A stretch of DNA of 64,000 bases from JABDQA01 sp963759125 (GCA_963759125.1 CAVWXN010000002.1:1-64000), one strand, 5' to 3'. Positions 38,571-47,609 are shown, numbered from the stretch's first letter. Program-made: numbers and translations. The notes: generated by a model not told the origin, from the sequence alone.

Positions 38571-39065
38571 ATGGCTGAGGACAATAACAAAAGACTGACT
38601 CACTTCGATTCAGAGGGCAAGGCAGTCATGGTTGATGTCGGAGGGAAACAGGAAACCCAGAGGGTTGCCGTTGCCGCCGGCAATATCAGTATGAGCCGGG
38701 AAGCATTTGAACTGGTAAAGAGTGGTTCGATGGCCAAGGGCGACGTGCTTGGTGTGGCCAGAATCGCCGGCATCATGGCAGCCAAAAAAGTTGATCATCT
38801 GATTCCGCTGACCCATCCATTGATGATCAACAAGGCCGAGGTGGATTTTTCTTTCGATGAAGAAGGCTGCCGGGTGGCTATCGAGGCAGTGGTTGCAATC
38901 ACCGGCAAGACTGGAGTTGAAATGGAAGCGCTGACTGCAGTGTCGGTGGCGGCGCTGACCATTTATGATATGTGCAAGGCTGTGGATAAAACGATGAAAA
39001 TCAACGATATTCGTCTGCTAAGAAAAACGGGAGGCAAGAGTGGCGATTTCAATCGTGATGATTGA
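38571..39065 (+). CDS. moaC: cyclic pyranopterin monophosphate synthase MoaC
   Basis: The 164-residue protein forms cyclic pyranopterin monophosphate in molybdenum (or tungsten) cofactor synthesis. The motifs KKVDHLIPLTHPLM, TGKTGVEMEALTAVSVAAL and DMCKAVDKTMKI contain the active-site His and Lys residues. The N-terminal LTHFDSEGKAVMVDVGGK is also typical. It lies 13 bases behind dnaJ and before dksA, without other moa genes nearby. Confidence 0.94.
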   Translation: MAEDNNKRLTHFDSEGKAVMVDVGGKQETQRVAVAAGNISMSREAFELVKSGSMAKGDVLGVARIAGIMAAKKVDHLIPLTHPLMINKAEVDFSFDEEGCRVAIEAVVAITGKTGVEMEALTAVSVAALTIYDMCKAVDKTMKINDIRLLRKTGGKSGDFNRDD

Positions 39066-39120
39066 GCTCAATCATTGTTGCCGGATTACCCGTACGTAAC
39101 GGATTAAAGGAGAATTTTGG

Positions 39121-39483
39121 ATGGACAGCAAGGTTTTGGAAAAATTCAAAAAACAGCTCGTTGAGAAACGTCAGGAGATTCTCAGCGAGGCTGATAAGAC
39201 ACTGGCCGAAATGACTGATCAGAACTCAAACGTTCCCGATCCCAACGACCGGGCCAGCATCGAGTCGGAACGCAGCTTTGAGCTGCGCATCAGAGACCGG
39301 GAACGGAAACTGCTGTCGAAGATTGAAGAGGCGCTCATCCGGATCGAGGAAGGTGAATATGGCATCTGTGAAGAATGCGGCTGTGATATCAATGTCAAAC
39401 GCCTCGAGGCTCGGCCGGTGACCACGCTCTGTATCGACTGCAAGACACTTCAGGAAACGAAGGAACGATCACAGGGCCAGTAA
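39121..39483 (+). CDS. dksA: DksA/TraR-type zinc-finger transcription regulator
   Basis: The 120-residue protein has a coiled-coil N-terminal part (KFKKQLVEKRQEILSEADKT), the acidic turn DPNDRASIESE and the C4 zinc finger CEECG...CIDC near the end (EYGICEECGCDINVKRLEAR). DksA-family proteins enter the secondary channel of RNA polymerase and, with ppGpp, adjust promoter activity. AAAGGAG lies before the ATG. galT follows after three bases. Confidence 0.88.
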   Translation: MDSKVLEKFKKQLVEKRQEILSEADKTLAEMTDQNSNVPDPNDRASIESERSFELRIRDRERKLLSKIEEALIRIEEGEYGICEECGCDINVKRLEARPVTTLCIDCKTLQETKERSQGQ

Positions 39484-39486
39484 ATC

Positions 39487-40497
39487 ATGCCCCAACTCAG
39501 GAGAGACCCGGTCCTTGGACGCTGGATCATTATTTCCAGGGAACGAAGGAAACGGCCAACTGATTTTGTCATCGAGGAGGCCAAGGTATTGGGCGGTTTT
39601 TGTCCGCTCTGCCCTGGCAACGAGTCGTTTACCCCGCCTGAAGTCCTGGCCTATCGTAATGGTATTGCCACCCTGGGTGACGGACCCGACTGGCAGGTGA
39701 GGGTTGTTCCCAACAAATATCCCGCCCTCAAGATTGAGGGTGACCTGGGCAAGGAAGCGGAAGGGCTGTACGACCGGATGAACGGCATCGGTGCCCATGA
39801 GGTGATCATCGAGTGTCCGGATCATAACGACATGATCTGGAGCCTGCCGACAGAACATGTGGCCCTCGTCTTCAGAGCCTATCGGGATCGGCTCAAGGAC
39901 CTCGAGCGCGACCCCCGGTTCCGCTATGTGATGATCTTCAAGAATTACGGTAAAGCCGCAGGGGCCTCACTGGAGCACAGCCATTCGCAGTTGATTGCCC
40001 TGCCGGTATTACCGCGCATGCTGGTCTCAGAATACAACGGCGCCGAATCCTACTACCGCTACAAAGACCGCTGCATTTTCTGTGACATAATTCGTCAGGA
40101 ACTTCAGCAGAACACCAGGGTTGTCTGCGTCAACGATCATTTCATCACCATATCACCGTTTGCTCCCCGCACACCTTTTGAAATGTGGATCTTACCCAGG
40201 CAGCATGCCTCCGGTTACTGCGCGCATACCCAGAGTCAGGAGATCCTGACGGCTCTGTCGGAGATTTTTTCGGAAAGCCTCAAACGGCTGGAAAATTGTA
40301 TTCCCAATGTTCCTTATAATTTCGTGCTGCACACCCAGCCGCTGCGATCTGGTGAAATGGAGCATTTCCACTGGCATTTCGAGATCGTTCCCAAATTAAC
40401 TTCCATCGCAGGTTTTGAATGGGGCTCGGGATTCTATATAAATCCTATGCCGCCTGAGGAAGCCACGAAATATTTACGCGAATCTCTTGATGGTTGA
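39487..40497 (+). CDS. galT: galactose-1-phosphate uridylyltransferase
   Basis: The 336-residue protein has the zinc-type cysteines in CPLCPGNE and CIFCDII, and the active-site sequence HSHSQLIALP, in which the second histidine carries the uridylyl group; FHWHFEIVPK near the end is also conserved. It exchanges UMP between UDP-glucose and galactose-1-phosphate in the Leloir pathway. galK and galE are not near, so a role in nucleotide-sugar supply or as an ADP-type relative is possible. It is directly behind dksA and before a response regulator. Confidence 0.88.
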   Translation: MPQLRRDPVLGRWIIISRERRKRPTDFVIEEAKVLGGFCPLCPGNESFTPPEVLAYRNGIATLGDGPDWQVRVVPNKYPALKIEGDLGKEAEGLYDRMNGIGAHEVIIECPDHNDMIWSLPTEHVALVFRAYRDRLKDLERDPRFRYVMIFKNYGKAAGASLEHSHSQLIALPVLPRMLVSEYNGAESYYRYKDRCIFCDIIRQELQQNTRVVCVNDHFITISPFAPRTPFEMWILPRQHASGYCAHTQSQEILTALSEIFSESLKRLENCIPNVPYNFVLHTQPLRSGEMEHFHWHFEIVPKLTSIAGFEWGSGFYINPMPPEEATKYLRESLDG

Positions 40498-40508
40498 AGG
40501 GGGATGCA

Positions 40509-40859
40509 ATGAAAACCATACTGCTTGTTGACGACGACGAATCGATACAACTGCTTTACCGGGAAGAGTTTAAAGAAGCTGGTTATAGAGTGGTGTCAGT
40601 TTACAACGGAAGTGAAGCGCTCGAAGCATTTAAGGAGGCGTCACCCGATCTGATAGTTCTGGATATTCAGATGCCTGGATTGAACGGCATCGAAGTACTG
40701 CGTCAAATCAAGATGGTCGATTCGTCTATACCGGTGATCCTCAACAGCGCCTACCAGGAATTCAAGCAGGATCTGGGTGCTTGGGCCTCGGACGAATACG
40801 TGGTCAAGTCCTCCGACATTGGCGAATTGATGGCGGCGGTGCAAAAACACCTTGGCTGA
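40509..40859 (+). CDS. single-domain response regulator (CheY-like)
   Basis: The 116-residue product is a receiver domain alone: acidic pocket ILLVDDDESIQLL, phospho-acceptor Asp in DLIVLDIQMPGLNG, and switch lysine in EYVVKSSDIGEL. There is no output domain, so it must act by protein contact. The ATG at 40509 has AAGGGGG upstream; a TTG at 40494 within galT is less likely. No kinase gene is adjacent. Confidence 0.88.
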   Translation: MKTILLVDDDESIQLLYREEFKEAGYRVVSVYNGSEALEAFKEASPDLIVLDIQMPGLNGIEVLRQIKMVDSSIPVILNSAYQEFKQDLGAWASDEYVVKSSDIGELMAAVQKHLG

Positions 40860-40877
40860 TCCCAACACAGACGATAG

Positions 40878-41618
40878 ATGAAGGATATTCAGAACCAGAC
40901 TGATCACCGTTGCATCGACATCAAGAAGGTAGGGGTGAAAACCATCACCTACCCGGTAACGGTTCTTGACAAGGCGCAGGCCAGCCAGAAAACGGTGGCT
41001 ACCGTAAACATGTACGTGAATCTGCCGCATCGGTTCAAGGGCACGCACATGAGCCGCTTCATCGAGATCTTGAACCGCTATCACGGCAAGATCGACATCA
41101 GTCAGTTCCATCTCATCCTTGAAGAAATGAAGAGACGGCTCGATGCCGAAGCTGCCCACCTGGAAATGATCTTTCCCTTTTTTCTTCATCGGAAAGACGA
41201 TCTCGATAGTCTCGAAGTGAGGCAGTATGACTGTGTCATGCACTGTTTTCTAGAGGAAGAAAACGATCTGCGTCTCGACATAAGTGTGCCCGTCGCTCAT
41301 CCCTTCAATGGAGCCACTCGGGACAGCCTTGCCCCGGTCGTCGGCCTCTGGGGCAAGGTGCTGATCAGTGTAAGATTCAACAGGTTCATGTGGCTCGAGG
41401 ATCTGATCGACGTGGTCGAGTCGATAACCCGGTCGGAATCATTTTTCAGCGCTGCCGGTGACAGCACCAAATTGGTGGAATCTCTACTGGCCAAGCTCGA
41501 TCAGAGGTTTTCCAGGCTCGATGAACTGACCTGGTACGAAATCACCGTGGAAAACGAGTCACATGGGTATTCTCTGTTTGCCAGAACTTCCGGTCCCGTT
41601 AGTGATCGACCACAATAG
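40878..41618 (+). CDS. FolE2/MptA-family protein lacking the usual catalytic motif
   Basis: The N-terminal 130 of 246 residues match GTP cyclohydrolase type 2 (FolE2) closely: DIQNQTDHRCIDIKKVGVK, TVATVNMYVNLP and FKGTHMSRFIEILNRY. In the family the next block contains a catalytic and metal-binding cysteine in LCPCSKE followed by GAHNQRS. Here the same place reads SVPVAHPFNGATRDSLAP, with no cysteine; the later KREDEKYVTE and IHNHSAYA blocks are also absent, although MWLEDLIDVVE is kept. The frame is clean throughout, so this is not a frameshift effect. It may be a paralogue with a different or no enzymatic role. It follows the response regulator by 18 bases. Confidence 0.75.
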   Translation: MKDIQNQTDHRCIDIKKVGVKTITYPVTVLDKAQASQKTVATVNMYVNLPHRFKGTHMSRFIEILNRYHGKIDISQFHLILEEMKRRLDAEAAHLEMIFPFFLHRKDDLDSLEVRQYDCVMHCFLEEENDLRLDISVPVAHPFNGATRDSLAPVVGLWGKVLISVRFNRFMWLEDLIDVVESITRSESFFSAAGDSTKLVESLLAKLDQRFSRLDELTWYEITVENESHGYSLFARTSGPVSDRPQ

Positions 41619-41658
41619 ACTACCTAGAGAAGAATTCTAAATAACAAAAAAGGTTCCC

Positions 41659-43736
41659 ATGAACGATTTACTATTCGAGATCGGCAGCGAGGAAATTCCG
41701 GCCTCTTTCATTTTGCCGGCCGCGGCCCAGCTGGAGAAGTTGTTCTCAGAGAAGATGGTGACCTTCGGGCTGCCCTTTGATTCTGTTACCCAGTTCTCCA
41801 CACCCAGGAGACTGGCTATACTGGTAAAGGGAATTGCCGAGAGGCAGGGGGACGTCGAAGAGGTGCTGCTCGGTCCATCGAAGAAGGCGGGTTTTGATAA
41901 GGATGGCAATCCTACCAGAGCAGCCGAGGGATTTGCCAGTTCGAAAGGAGCCCGGGTCGAGGATCTCGAGGTGGTTGAGACTCCCAAAGGTGAGTATCTG
42001 CAACTGACCAGAACGGTGATTGGCAAGCAGACCAGAGACCTTCTTCCTTCACTTCTGAAAGAAATTATCCTGTCACTTGCCTTTCCCAAATCGATGAAAT
42101 GGGGCGCCAACCAGCACAGCTTCGCCCGGCCCATACAATGGCTGGTTGCCTTGTTTGATGGGGCGGTGGTTGAACTCGAACATGAGGGTATTGTCGCCGG
42201 CAACGAGACCTACGGTCATCGATTCATGGCCCCTGACCCTGTGGTCATAGAGGATCCGAACGGTTATGAAGAGATACTGGGGTCGATATCGGTGATTGGC
42301 GATTTCGGCCGCAGACGAGAAAGAGTGCAGGCAGAAATCCAGGCCGCCGTGGGCAGCGCCGATTTCGGTGTGGCTGCGAAAGTTGCTGTCGACGAGGGGT
42401 TACTCGACACCAACACTAACCTGGTGGAGTCCCCGTTTGGTGTATGCGGTCACTTCGACAGTAAATTTCTGGAGGTGCCTGACGAGGTGCTCATCACCTC
42501 GATGAGAGAACACCAGAAATATTTTCCTGTGGTTTCTGAAAATGGAGCGCTGCTGCCGGGTTTTGTGGCAGTAAACAACACCCGGGTACTCAAGCCGGAA
42601 TTAACCCGCGAAGGCCATGAACGGGTTTTACGGGCCAGACTGGAAGATGCTTATTTCTTCTTTGAGTCGGACAAGAAAAGACGCCTCGACGATCGGGTTG
42701 ATGATCTCAATGGGGTGATTTTTCAGGCTAAACTGGGCTCCATCAAAGAAAAGACCGAGAGAATCATAAAACTTACCAGGCTCCTGGGCGAGCTGCTTGC
42801 CCCGGATCTGGTCGATGACGCCTGCCGGGCCGCACTCTTGTGCAAAGCCGATCTGACCACCGATATGGTAGGCGAGTTTCCGAGCCTTCAGGGGGTGATG
42901 GGCAGCGCTTATGCCTTCCATGATGGTGAGAACGCTACTGTCGCAGCTGCCATCAGGGAGCATTACATGCCGCTTCGATCAGGAGCTGAATTGCCGGAAT
43001 CGGAAGCGGGAGCGCTGGTTGGCATGGCTGATCGAATAGATACCATTGCCGGTTGTTTCGGTATAGGCCAGAGTGCCACCGGTACTGCCGACCCCTTTGG
43101 CCTGAGACGACTAAGCCTTGCCCTCATACATCAGGTTCAGGATCGCTCCTATGGGGTTGATATTCCATCTGTTTTTGCGAAGGCCCTGGCGCTCTATGGA
43201 AGCCGTGTGGACGGCTCCCGCGAGACCGTTGAGCGGATTGTCGGGTTCGTAAAAGGGCGTTTTGTCAATGATTGTGTCCGTCAGGGAATGGAGCAGAGCG
43301 CCGTAGATGCGGTAGTTTCGGTGCAGTTTGTCGATATGATTGATTGTTTGAAAAAAATCGAGGCGTTCGAAGGAATTCGTAACGATCAGTCGTTCGATCT
43401 GCTGGCCGGTTCATTCAAAAGGATCAGAAATATCATCAAGGATAATAATGAGGTGGTCTATTAATTCTGAACTCTTTCAGGATGAGGCAGAAAAAAATCT
43501 GTTTAACACCTATGAGCAACTTGAAAAAATAGGCAGAGAGAAACTGGTCCTCAGCCGATTACCTCGGTTTTCTCACCGCGATGATGGATCTCAAGGAGCC
43601 GGTTGACCGGTTCTTCGATGACGTCATGGTGATGGCAGAGGATGAGGCGGTAAGGAACAACCGCTTAAATCTTCTGACCGCTGTAAATCGCTTGATCCTT
43701 AAGGTGGGTGATATATCCAAGATGCATTCAGGCTGA
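41659..43736 (+). CDS. glyS: glycine--tRNA ligase beta subunit (two frameshifts near the 3' end)
   Basis: The N-terminus LLFEIGSEEIPASFILPAAA and many later blocks (NLVESPFGVCGHFDSKFLEV, GFVAVNNTR, LCKADLTTDMVGEFPSLQG, ATGTADPFGLRR) identify GlyS. The first frame ends at 43464 inside the anticodon-binding domain. The next frame continues INSELFQDEAEKNLF from there, and after 43555 the third reads DYLGFLTAMMDLKEPVDRFF, DVMVMAEDEAVRNNRLNLL and ends with TGA at 43734. The joined length is about 692 residues, normal for the family. The alpha-subunit gene glyQ, often adjacent, is not here. Since both subunits are essential, the breaks are most likely sequence errors. Confidence 0.92.
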
Positions 43737-43791
43737 CTTGATTATCAAAATGTTTTATGGAGTCGAGCCCAAAAATATATTTTTAAAAAAT

Positions 43792-43828
43792 AAAAAAGGC
43801 TGCTCTGATTCAGAGCAGCCTTTTTTTA
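43792..43828. terminator. bidirectional terminator between glyS and the cytochrome gene
   Basis: A 17-pair stem, AAAAAAGGCTGCTCTGA and its complement, with a minimal loop has A and T runs on both sides, so it can stop both convergent genes. Confidence 0.92.
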
Positions 43829-43851
43829 TTTAGATGTGATCGTCTAGCCGA

Positions 43852-44259
43852 TCAGCTCTTCGGGTGACAAGGCATGCACTTGGCGAATTTTTCGGCCAGT
43901 TCAGGCTTTTCTTCAACGACCTTCTTGTGGCAGTCTTTGCAGTTCACGTGAGCAGCACCTTTAAAGCTGTCCAGTTTCTTCGGCATCTCAGACCCTTTAT
44001 AGTGGCAGTCTTCACATTTGCCGATTTCCTGACCTTCTTCGTAGGGAATTTTTTTGCCGTCTTTGGCGCTGTGATGGCAGTCAGCACACTTGGCAACTTC
44101 CTGATGCTTGGCGTGGGGAAATACTGCCGGCTTGGGCTTTTTGGCCTTGTCCTTCTCGGCCTGCAGGACCATCTCGGCCGGACCGTTGTCGGCGACGCTG
44201 AGGCCGGCAATGCTGAGGCAGACCGCAACAAAAATGCACATCAATACTTTTCTACTCAT
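43852..44259 (-). CDS. tetraheme cytochrome c3 (class III)
   Basis: The 135-residue precursor has a signal peptide ending SVA before DNGPAEM and four heme sites: CADCH (58-62), CEDCH (82-86), CKDCH (107-111) and CMPCH (128-132). FPHAKHQ supplies distal histidines. This is the class III family, a periplasmic electron carrier between hydrogenases or formate dehydrogenases and membrane complexes in sulfate reducers. All four sites are CxxCH, whereas many members have CxxxxCH at the second and fourth. GAGGAG precedes the ATG, and a good sigma-70 promoter lies 70-100 bases upstream. The heme-ligation genes ccsA and resB lie next on the same strand. Confidence 0.92.
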   Translation of the reverse strand: MSRKVLMCIFVAVCLSIAGLSVADNGPAEMVLQAEKDKAKKPKPAVFPHAKHQEVAKCADCHHSAKDGKKIPYEEGQEIGKCEDCHYKGSEMPKKLDSFKGAAHVNCKDCHKKVVEEKPELAEKFAKCMPCHPKS

Positions 44260-44328
44260 GACCTTTGCTCCTCGTTTAGATTAATCTCCACCTTTCGGCA
44301 AAACTGCAACTGAATCACAATTCATCCA

Positions 44329-44357
44329 TATATAACGGGTTTATGAGCATATGTCAA
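44329..44357 (-). promoter_or_regulatory. sigma-70 promoter of the cytochrome c3 gene
   Basis: On the minus strand TTGACA (44357-44352) and TATATA (44334-44329) are 17 bases apart. The leader would be about 60 bases long. Confidence 0.8.
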
Positions 44358-44408
44358 GGTACTACAAAATCAAAAATAGTTTCTTAAGTGTCTGAAAAAT
44401 AAGTAAAA

Positions 44409-45251
44409 TTAGCTTGACCCGTAACTGTGCAGACCGGACAGCAGGAAGTTTACCCCGTAGTAAGTAAAGATCACCGCCAGCAAACCGATCAGCGACAGCC
44501 AGGCAATGGTCTTGCCGCTGATGCCCCTGGTATAGCGGGCATGCAGGGTGATTGCGTAGACGAACCAGGTGATCAGCGACCAGGTTTCCTTGGGATCCCA
44601 ACTCCAGTAGGTACCCCAGGCTGAGTTGGCCCAGATTGCCCCGGTGATGATGCCGGCACTGAGCCAGATGAAGCCGAAAATAATCGATTTATGAATGATG
44701 TCGTCCAGCACCTTCAAAGAAGGCAGAAGAGTTCCGTCGCCATTGCCTGAGTCTTTACCGGAATAGGATTTGATCAGGTACATAATTCCCAGGGCGGCGG
44801 CTATGGCAAAGGCAGCGTAGCCGACAAAGCAGGTAATGACGTGGGCCAGCAGCCAGTTTGATTGCAGGGCCGGGACCAGTGGGCTGATACCTTTATTTAT
44901 TGGGGCAAATGAGCCATAGGCCATGGCCAGAAAGGCAAGCGGCAGAGCAAAGGCGCCGATGGTCCGGGTTTTGAATTTCCATTCGATGGCGAGATAGAGA
45001 ATGACGATGGTCCAGGCGAAGAACACTACCGATTCATACATGTTGGTCAAGGGTGCGTGCCCGATACCCATTTGGTAGGATTCCATCCACCGCAGACCAA
45101 TCCCGGCGGTTTGTATTACCAGTGCGGCCGCCGTGAACCAGGTTGCAAAAACTCCGACTCTATTGCTTCGGAACAACAGGGCACCGATGTAGAGAAAGGA
45201 AGCAAAAAGGTAAGTGAAGGTGGTAATGCCTAAAAGCTGTGAACTATCCAT
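44409..45251 (-). CDS. ccsA: cytochrome c biogenesis protein CcsA/ResC (system II)
   Basis: The 280-residue membrane protein has about eight helices and the periplasmic tryptophan-rich heme-binding loop WGTYWSWDPKETWSLITW with flanking histidines (HVITCFVGYAAF and ITLHARYTRG). With ResB it exports heme and attaches it to CxxCH sites of periplasmic cytochromes. It lies 68 bases behind resB on the same strand and 91 bases... upstream of the cytochrome c3 promoter, a fitting context. The gene is intact. Confidence 0.92.
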   Translation of the reverse strand: MDSSQLLGITTFTYLFASFLYIGALLFRSNRVGVFATWFTAAALVIQTAGIGLRWMESYQMGIGHAPLTNMYESVVFFAWTIVILYLAIEWKFKTRTIGAFALPLAFLAMAYGSFAPINKGISPLVPALQSNWLLAHVITCFVGYAAFAIAAALGIMYLIKSYSGKDSGNGDGTLLPSLKVLDDIIHKSIIFGFIWLSAGIITGAIWANSAWGTYWSWDPKETWSLITWFVYAITLHARYTRGISGKTIAWLSLIGLLAVIFTYYGVNFLLSGLHSYGSS

Positions 45252-45319
45252 GCCAGATGCTCCGATGTGCTATATGAAAGTAGGTTCTCATTAAATCTGC
45301 GTTATATGGGTAGCTGGTG

Positions 45320-46645
45320 TCAAGCCCGATTTTCATTGCCTTTGAGCAGTTCGCCAAGGTTCTCGAATGTCCTCTCAAAGCCGGCCCGGTTTTTGTTGGC
45401 TGATCCGGTCAACAGGACTTCCGTCTTATCTCCGTCTGGCCTCAATAGCAGCCAGATTCTTCTATGCGACATGAAAAAAGCGACATATAGCCCAAACAGC
45501 ATCAGGCCGCAGCCGATATACACCCACCAGACACCGGGATCTTTGGCGACCTGCAGCCCGGTGGCATACATCTGTTTGGCTGTCACCTGGTAAGTACCGT
45601 TCTCGCGTTCGATGGTTGCCTCAGCGCCGTCGTCGATCCAGAGCGTGGCGGGTTCTTCATTGCCGTCGCTGAACCAGAGTTTCGATGAGACGATGGATTG
45701 ACCCAGAACCTTGGCGTTGATTACCCCGAATTTCAGATTTTTCTCTGTCCAGGCTTCCTGCTGTTGAAAGGGAATGATGAAGGTCTGCTCTTCTCCATCG
45801 GGAGTCGTGACAACAACGACGAAGTCCTGATAGGGGTCGTAACTTGACTGATAGAAGGTAATGCCCCTGTAGGTGAGGGGATCGTTCACTTCTATGACCT
45901 TGGTGAGAACTTCCTTGCCCTGTTCGATTACGGTCAGGCTCGAGGTGTATTCCTTGGGCATTCCATTGGGGTAGAAATCGATCCTGAATTTGTTGTTGCG
46001 AACAGCAAAATCAAGCTCTTCAACGCCCTTGCCGTCATAAAGAAACACCTTATTGCTTTCCTGGGTTTCGGGGATCATGACGCTTCCCTTGAAGCCGCCA
46101 AGTGTGCCGATGATCGCCCCGAGAAAGATAACCAGGATTGAGGTGTGAACCATGTAGACGCCGGTGCGGGTCCAATGACCTTTCTGGGAGAACAGAATGG
46201 TCGTCTCGTCATCCCTGCGGCTGCCGGGCTTGAATCCGTTGGCCTGCAGTCTTGCAAGCAGGGTGGCCTGGACCTCTTCAATACTGCCTGGGCTGGTCCA
46301 ACTCGTGCGCTTGGCCATCTTCTGCAATCGTTCCGGCGTTAAGGCCAGGCCATCTGCGGTGACCTGTTTCCAGACTCCGGGGAACCTGTCAATCGAGCAG
46401 ATGATCAGGTTGAAGCCCAGAAGAAAGAGCAGAGCAAGAAACCACCAGGAGTTATACATGTCCGGGATATCCAGAATGGAAAAAACCTGGGCCACTTTGG
46501 GGCCATAATTTGCAGCATAGAATTCTGCTGCCTCTTTCTGGGGAATGACCGTTCCGATTATCGAGGTGATGGCAATCAGACAAAGAATGACAAGAGCCAG
46601 TTTTACGGAGGCAAAAAATTGCCAGAGGGAATTGTTTTTTTGCAT
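45320..46645 (-). CDS. resB: cytochrome c biogenesis protein ResB
   Basis: The 441-residue product starts with LWQFFASVKLALVILCLIAI and SIIGTVIPQ, the ResB signature, and has four membrane helices with a large periplasmic domain between the third and fourth (TSILVIFLGAIIGTLGGFKG, then DPLTYRGITFYQSSYDP; last helix VWWVYIGCGLMLFGLYVAF). ResB and CcsA together form the system II cytochrome c synthetase. A short palindrome, GATAACGATTATC on the plus strand, lies 15 bases upstream of the start. The ATG at 46645 has AGCAGGA in front of it. Confidence 0.92.
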   Translation of the reverse strand: MQKNNSLWQFFASVKLALVILCLIAITSIIGTVIPQKEAAEFYAANYGPKVAQVFSILDIPDMYNSWWFLALLFLLGFNLIICSIDRFPGVWKQVTADGLALTPERLQKMAKRTSWTSPGSIEEVQATLLARLQANGFKPGSRRDDETTILFSQKGHWTRTGVYMVHTSILVIFLGAIIGTLGGFKGSVMIPETQESNKVFLYDGKGVEELDFAVRNNKFRIDFYPNGMPKEYTSSLTVIEQGKEVLTKVIEVNDPLTYRGITFYQSSYDPYQDFVVVVTTPDGEEQTFIIPFQQQEAWTEKNLKFGVINAKVLGQSIVSSKLWFSDGNEEPATLWIDDGAEATIERENGTYQVTAKQMYATGLQVAKDPGVWWVYIGCGLMLFGLYVAFFMSHRRIWLLLRPDGDKTEVLLTGSANKNRAGFERTFENLGELLKGNENRA

Positions 46646-46659
46646 AGTCCTGCTTAAGT

Positions 46660-46672
46660 GATAACGATTATC
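46660..46672. promoter_or_regulatory. putative Fur-like operator upstream of resB
   Basis: GATAACGATTATC is a perfect GATAA-N3-TTATC inverted repeat and resembles the core of the Fur box GATAAT-GATAATC. Its place between the resB start and its unknown promoter would suit repression by iron. This is an inference from one site. Confidence 0.4.
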
Positions 46673-46878
46673 AAAATAAGGCTATTTGCTACCATGTGGT
46701 GCCTGGCTCCGCAAGTTAAATGATCATCACGGGATAATTTAGCAGCCGCAAATGTAAACGGTTTTGTTGATGTTTAAAAGAAATATCTTAAATAGATTGG
46801 ATTTTGTTTGACAATACTTATGGTCTTGGCTGCTCGAGCACTACCCAAAAAATACTGAGAAAATACCAGGATGCCCAA

Positions 46879-47235
46879 ATGGATTTCGTTAAAGCCGCAA
46901 CACTAGATGAATTTGCTGATCTCACGCACAAAGTGATAAAGTTGATTGGTCGTCCGGTCGGTATTATCAAACGGGAAGATGGTACGTTTTTTGGCGTTGA
47001 GGCGTCCTGCAAACATCAGGGTGCTGACCTGCTCACCGATTACCGGGGAGGAACCATTGCCGTATGCCCGAGGCACAAATGGGAATATGACCTGGAGTCC
47101 GGCAGGTGCCTTAATCATGACTCGCTGCCATTGAAAAAATATCAGGTCAAAATTGAAGGCAGCGACATTCTCGTATCCATGCTGCCGATCCAGGAAGACC
47201 AGCCTTTGGATATAGATTTCGACCGCCTTAAATAG
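46879..47235 (+). CDS. Rieske [2Fe-2S] ferredoxin-like protein
   Basis: The 118-residue protein is a single Rieske domain: CKHQGADL (Cys44, His46) and CPRHKWEYDL (Cys63, His66) hold the cluster. It has no signal peptide or membrane segment, so it is a cytoplasmic electron-transfer protein like those serving oxygenase or reductase systems. The frame is open upstream to 46804, but the ATG at 46879 follows AGGA and starts at the domain edge. It is divergent from resB. No partner enzyme is adjacent. Confidence 0.88.
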   Translation: MDFVKAATLDEFADLTHKVIKLIGRPVGIIKREDGTFFGVEASCKHQGADLLTDYRGGTIAVCPRHKWEYDLESGRCLNHDSLPLKKYQVKIEGSDILVSMLPIQEDQPLDIDFDRLK

Positions 47236-47414
47236 TAACACCCCAGGCTGATGACACAGTTGACAGATCGTGGAATCAAATAAAAATGGTTGAAAACTGA
47301 GCTGAAAAAGAGTAAAAGACCATGTTTTGATAAGAGAATGTGATTAGCGTAGAGACTAATAGCCGCTTGCCTCTATGGTACAATGGCTTACGATAAGGAT
47401 ATCAGGAGAAGAAA

Positions 47415-47609
47415 ATGGCCAAGGTATGTCAGATCTGTGGAAAGGGCCCGGTTACCGGGAATAATGTTTCCCACGCACATAACAAGACGAGAAGACGCTG
47501 GCTTCCTAACCTGAAGCGGGTTCGAATGGTTACCGATTCCGGCGGAGTGAAAAAAACGCGGGTTTGTACCCGTTGTATCCGTTCAGGGGCTGTAGTTAAG
47601 CCGGCCTGA
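47415..47609 (+). CDS. rpmB: 50S ribosomal protein L28
   Basis: The 64-residue protein begins MAKVCQICGKGPVTGNNVSH and has a second cysteine pair in RVCTRCIRSG, so it is the zinc-binding form of L28. AGGAG lies before the ATG. It stands alone, and repeat copy E follows 71 bases later. Confidence 0.95.
   Translation: MAKVCQICGKGPVTGNNVSHAHNKTRRRWLPNLKRVRMVTDSGGVKKTRVCTRCIRSGAVVKPA

Noticed and set aside
41659..43464. Truly shortened GlyS without anticodon-binding domain
   Set aside because: The missing domain is present directly downstream in the other frames.
46804..46878. N-terminal extension of the Rieske protein
   Set aside because: It starts at a TTG without ribosome binding site; the ATG at 46879 with AGGA fits the domain border.
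47236..47414. Possible tRNA gene in the gap before rpmB
   Set aside because: No cloverleaf arms or T-loop consensus could be found on either strand.
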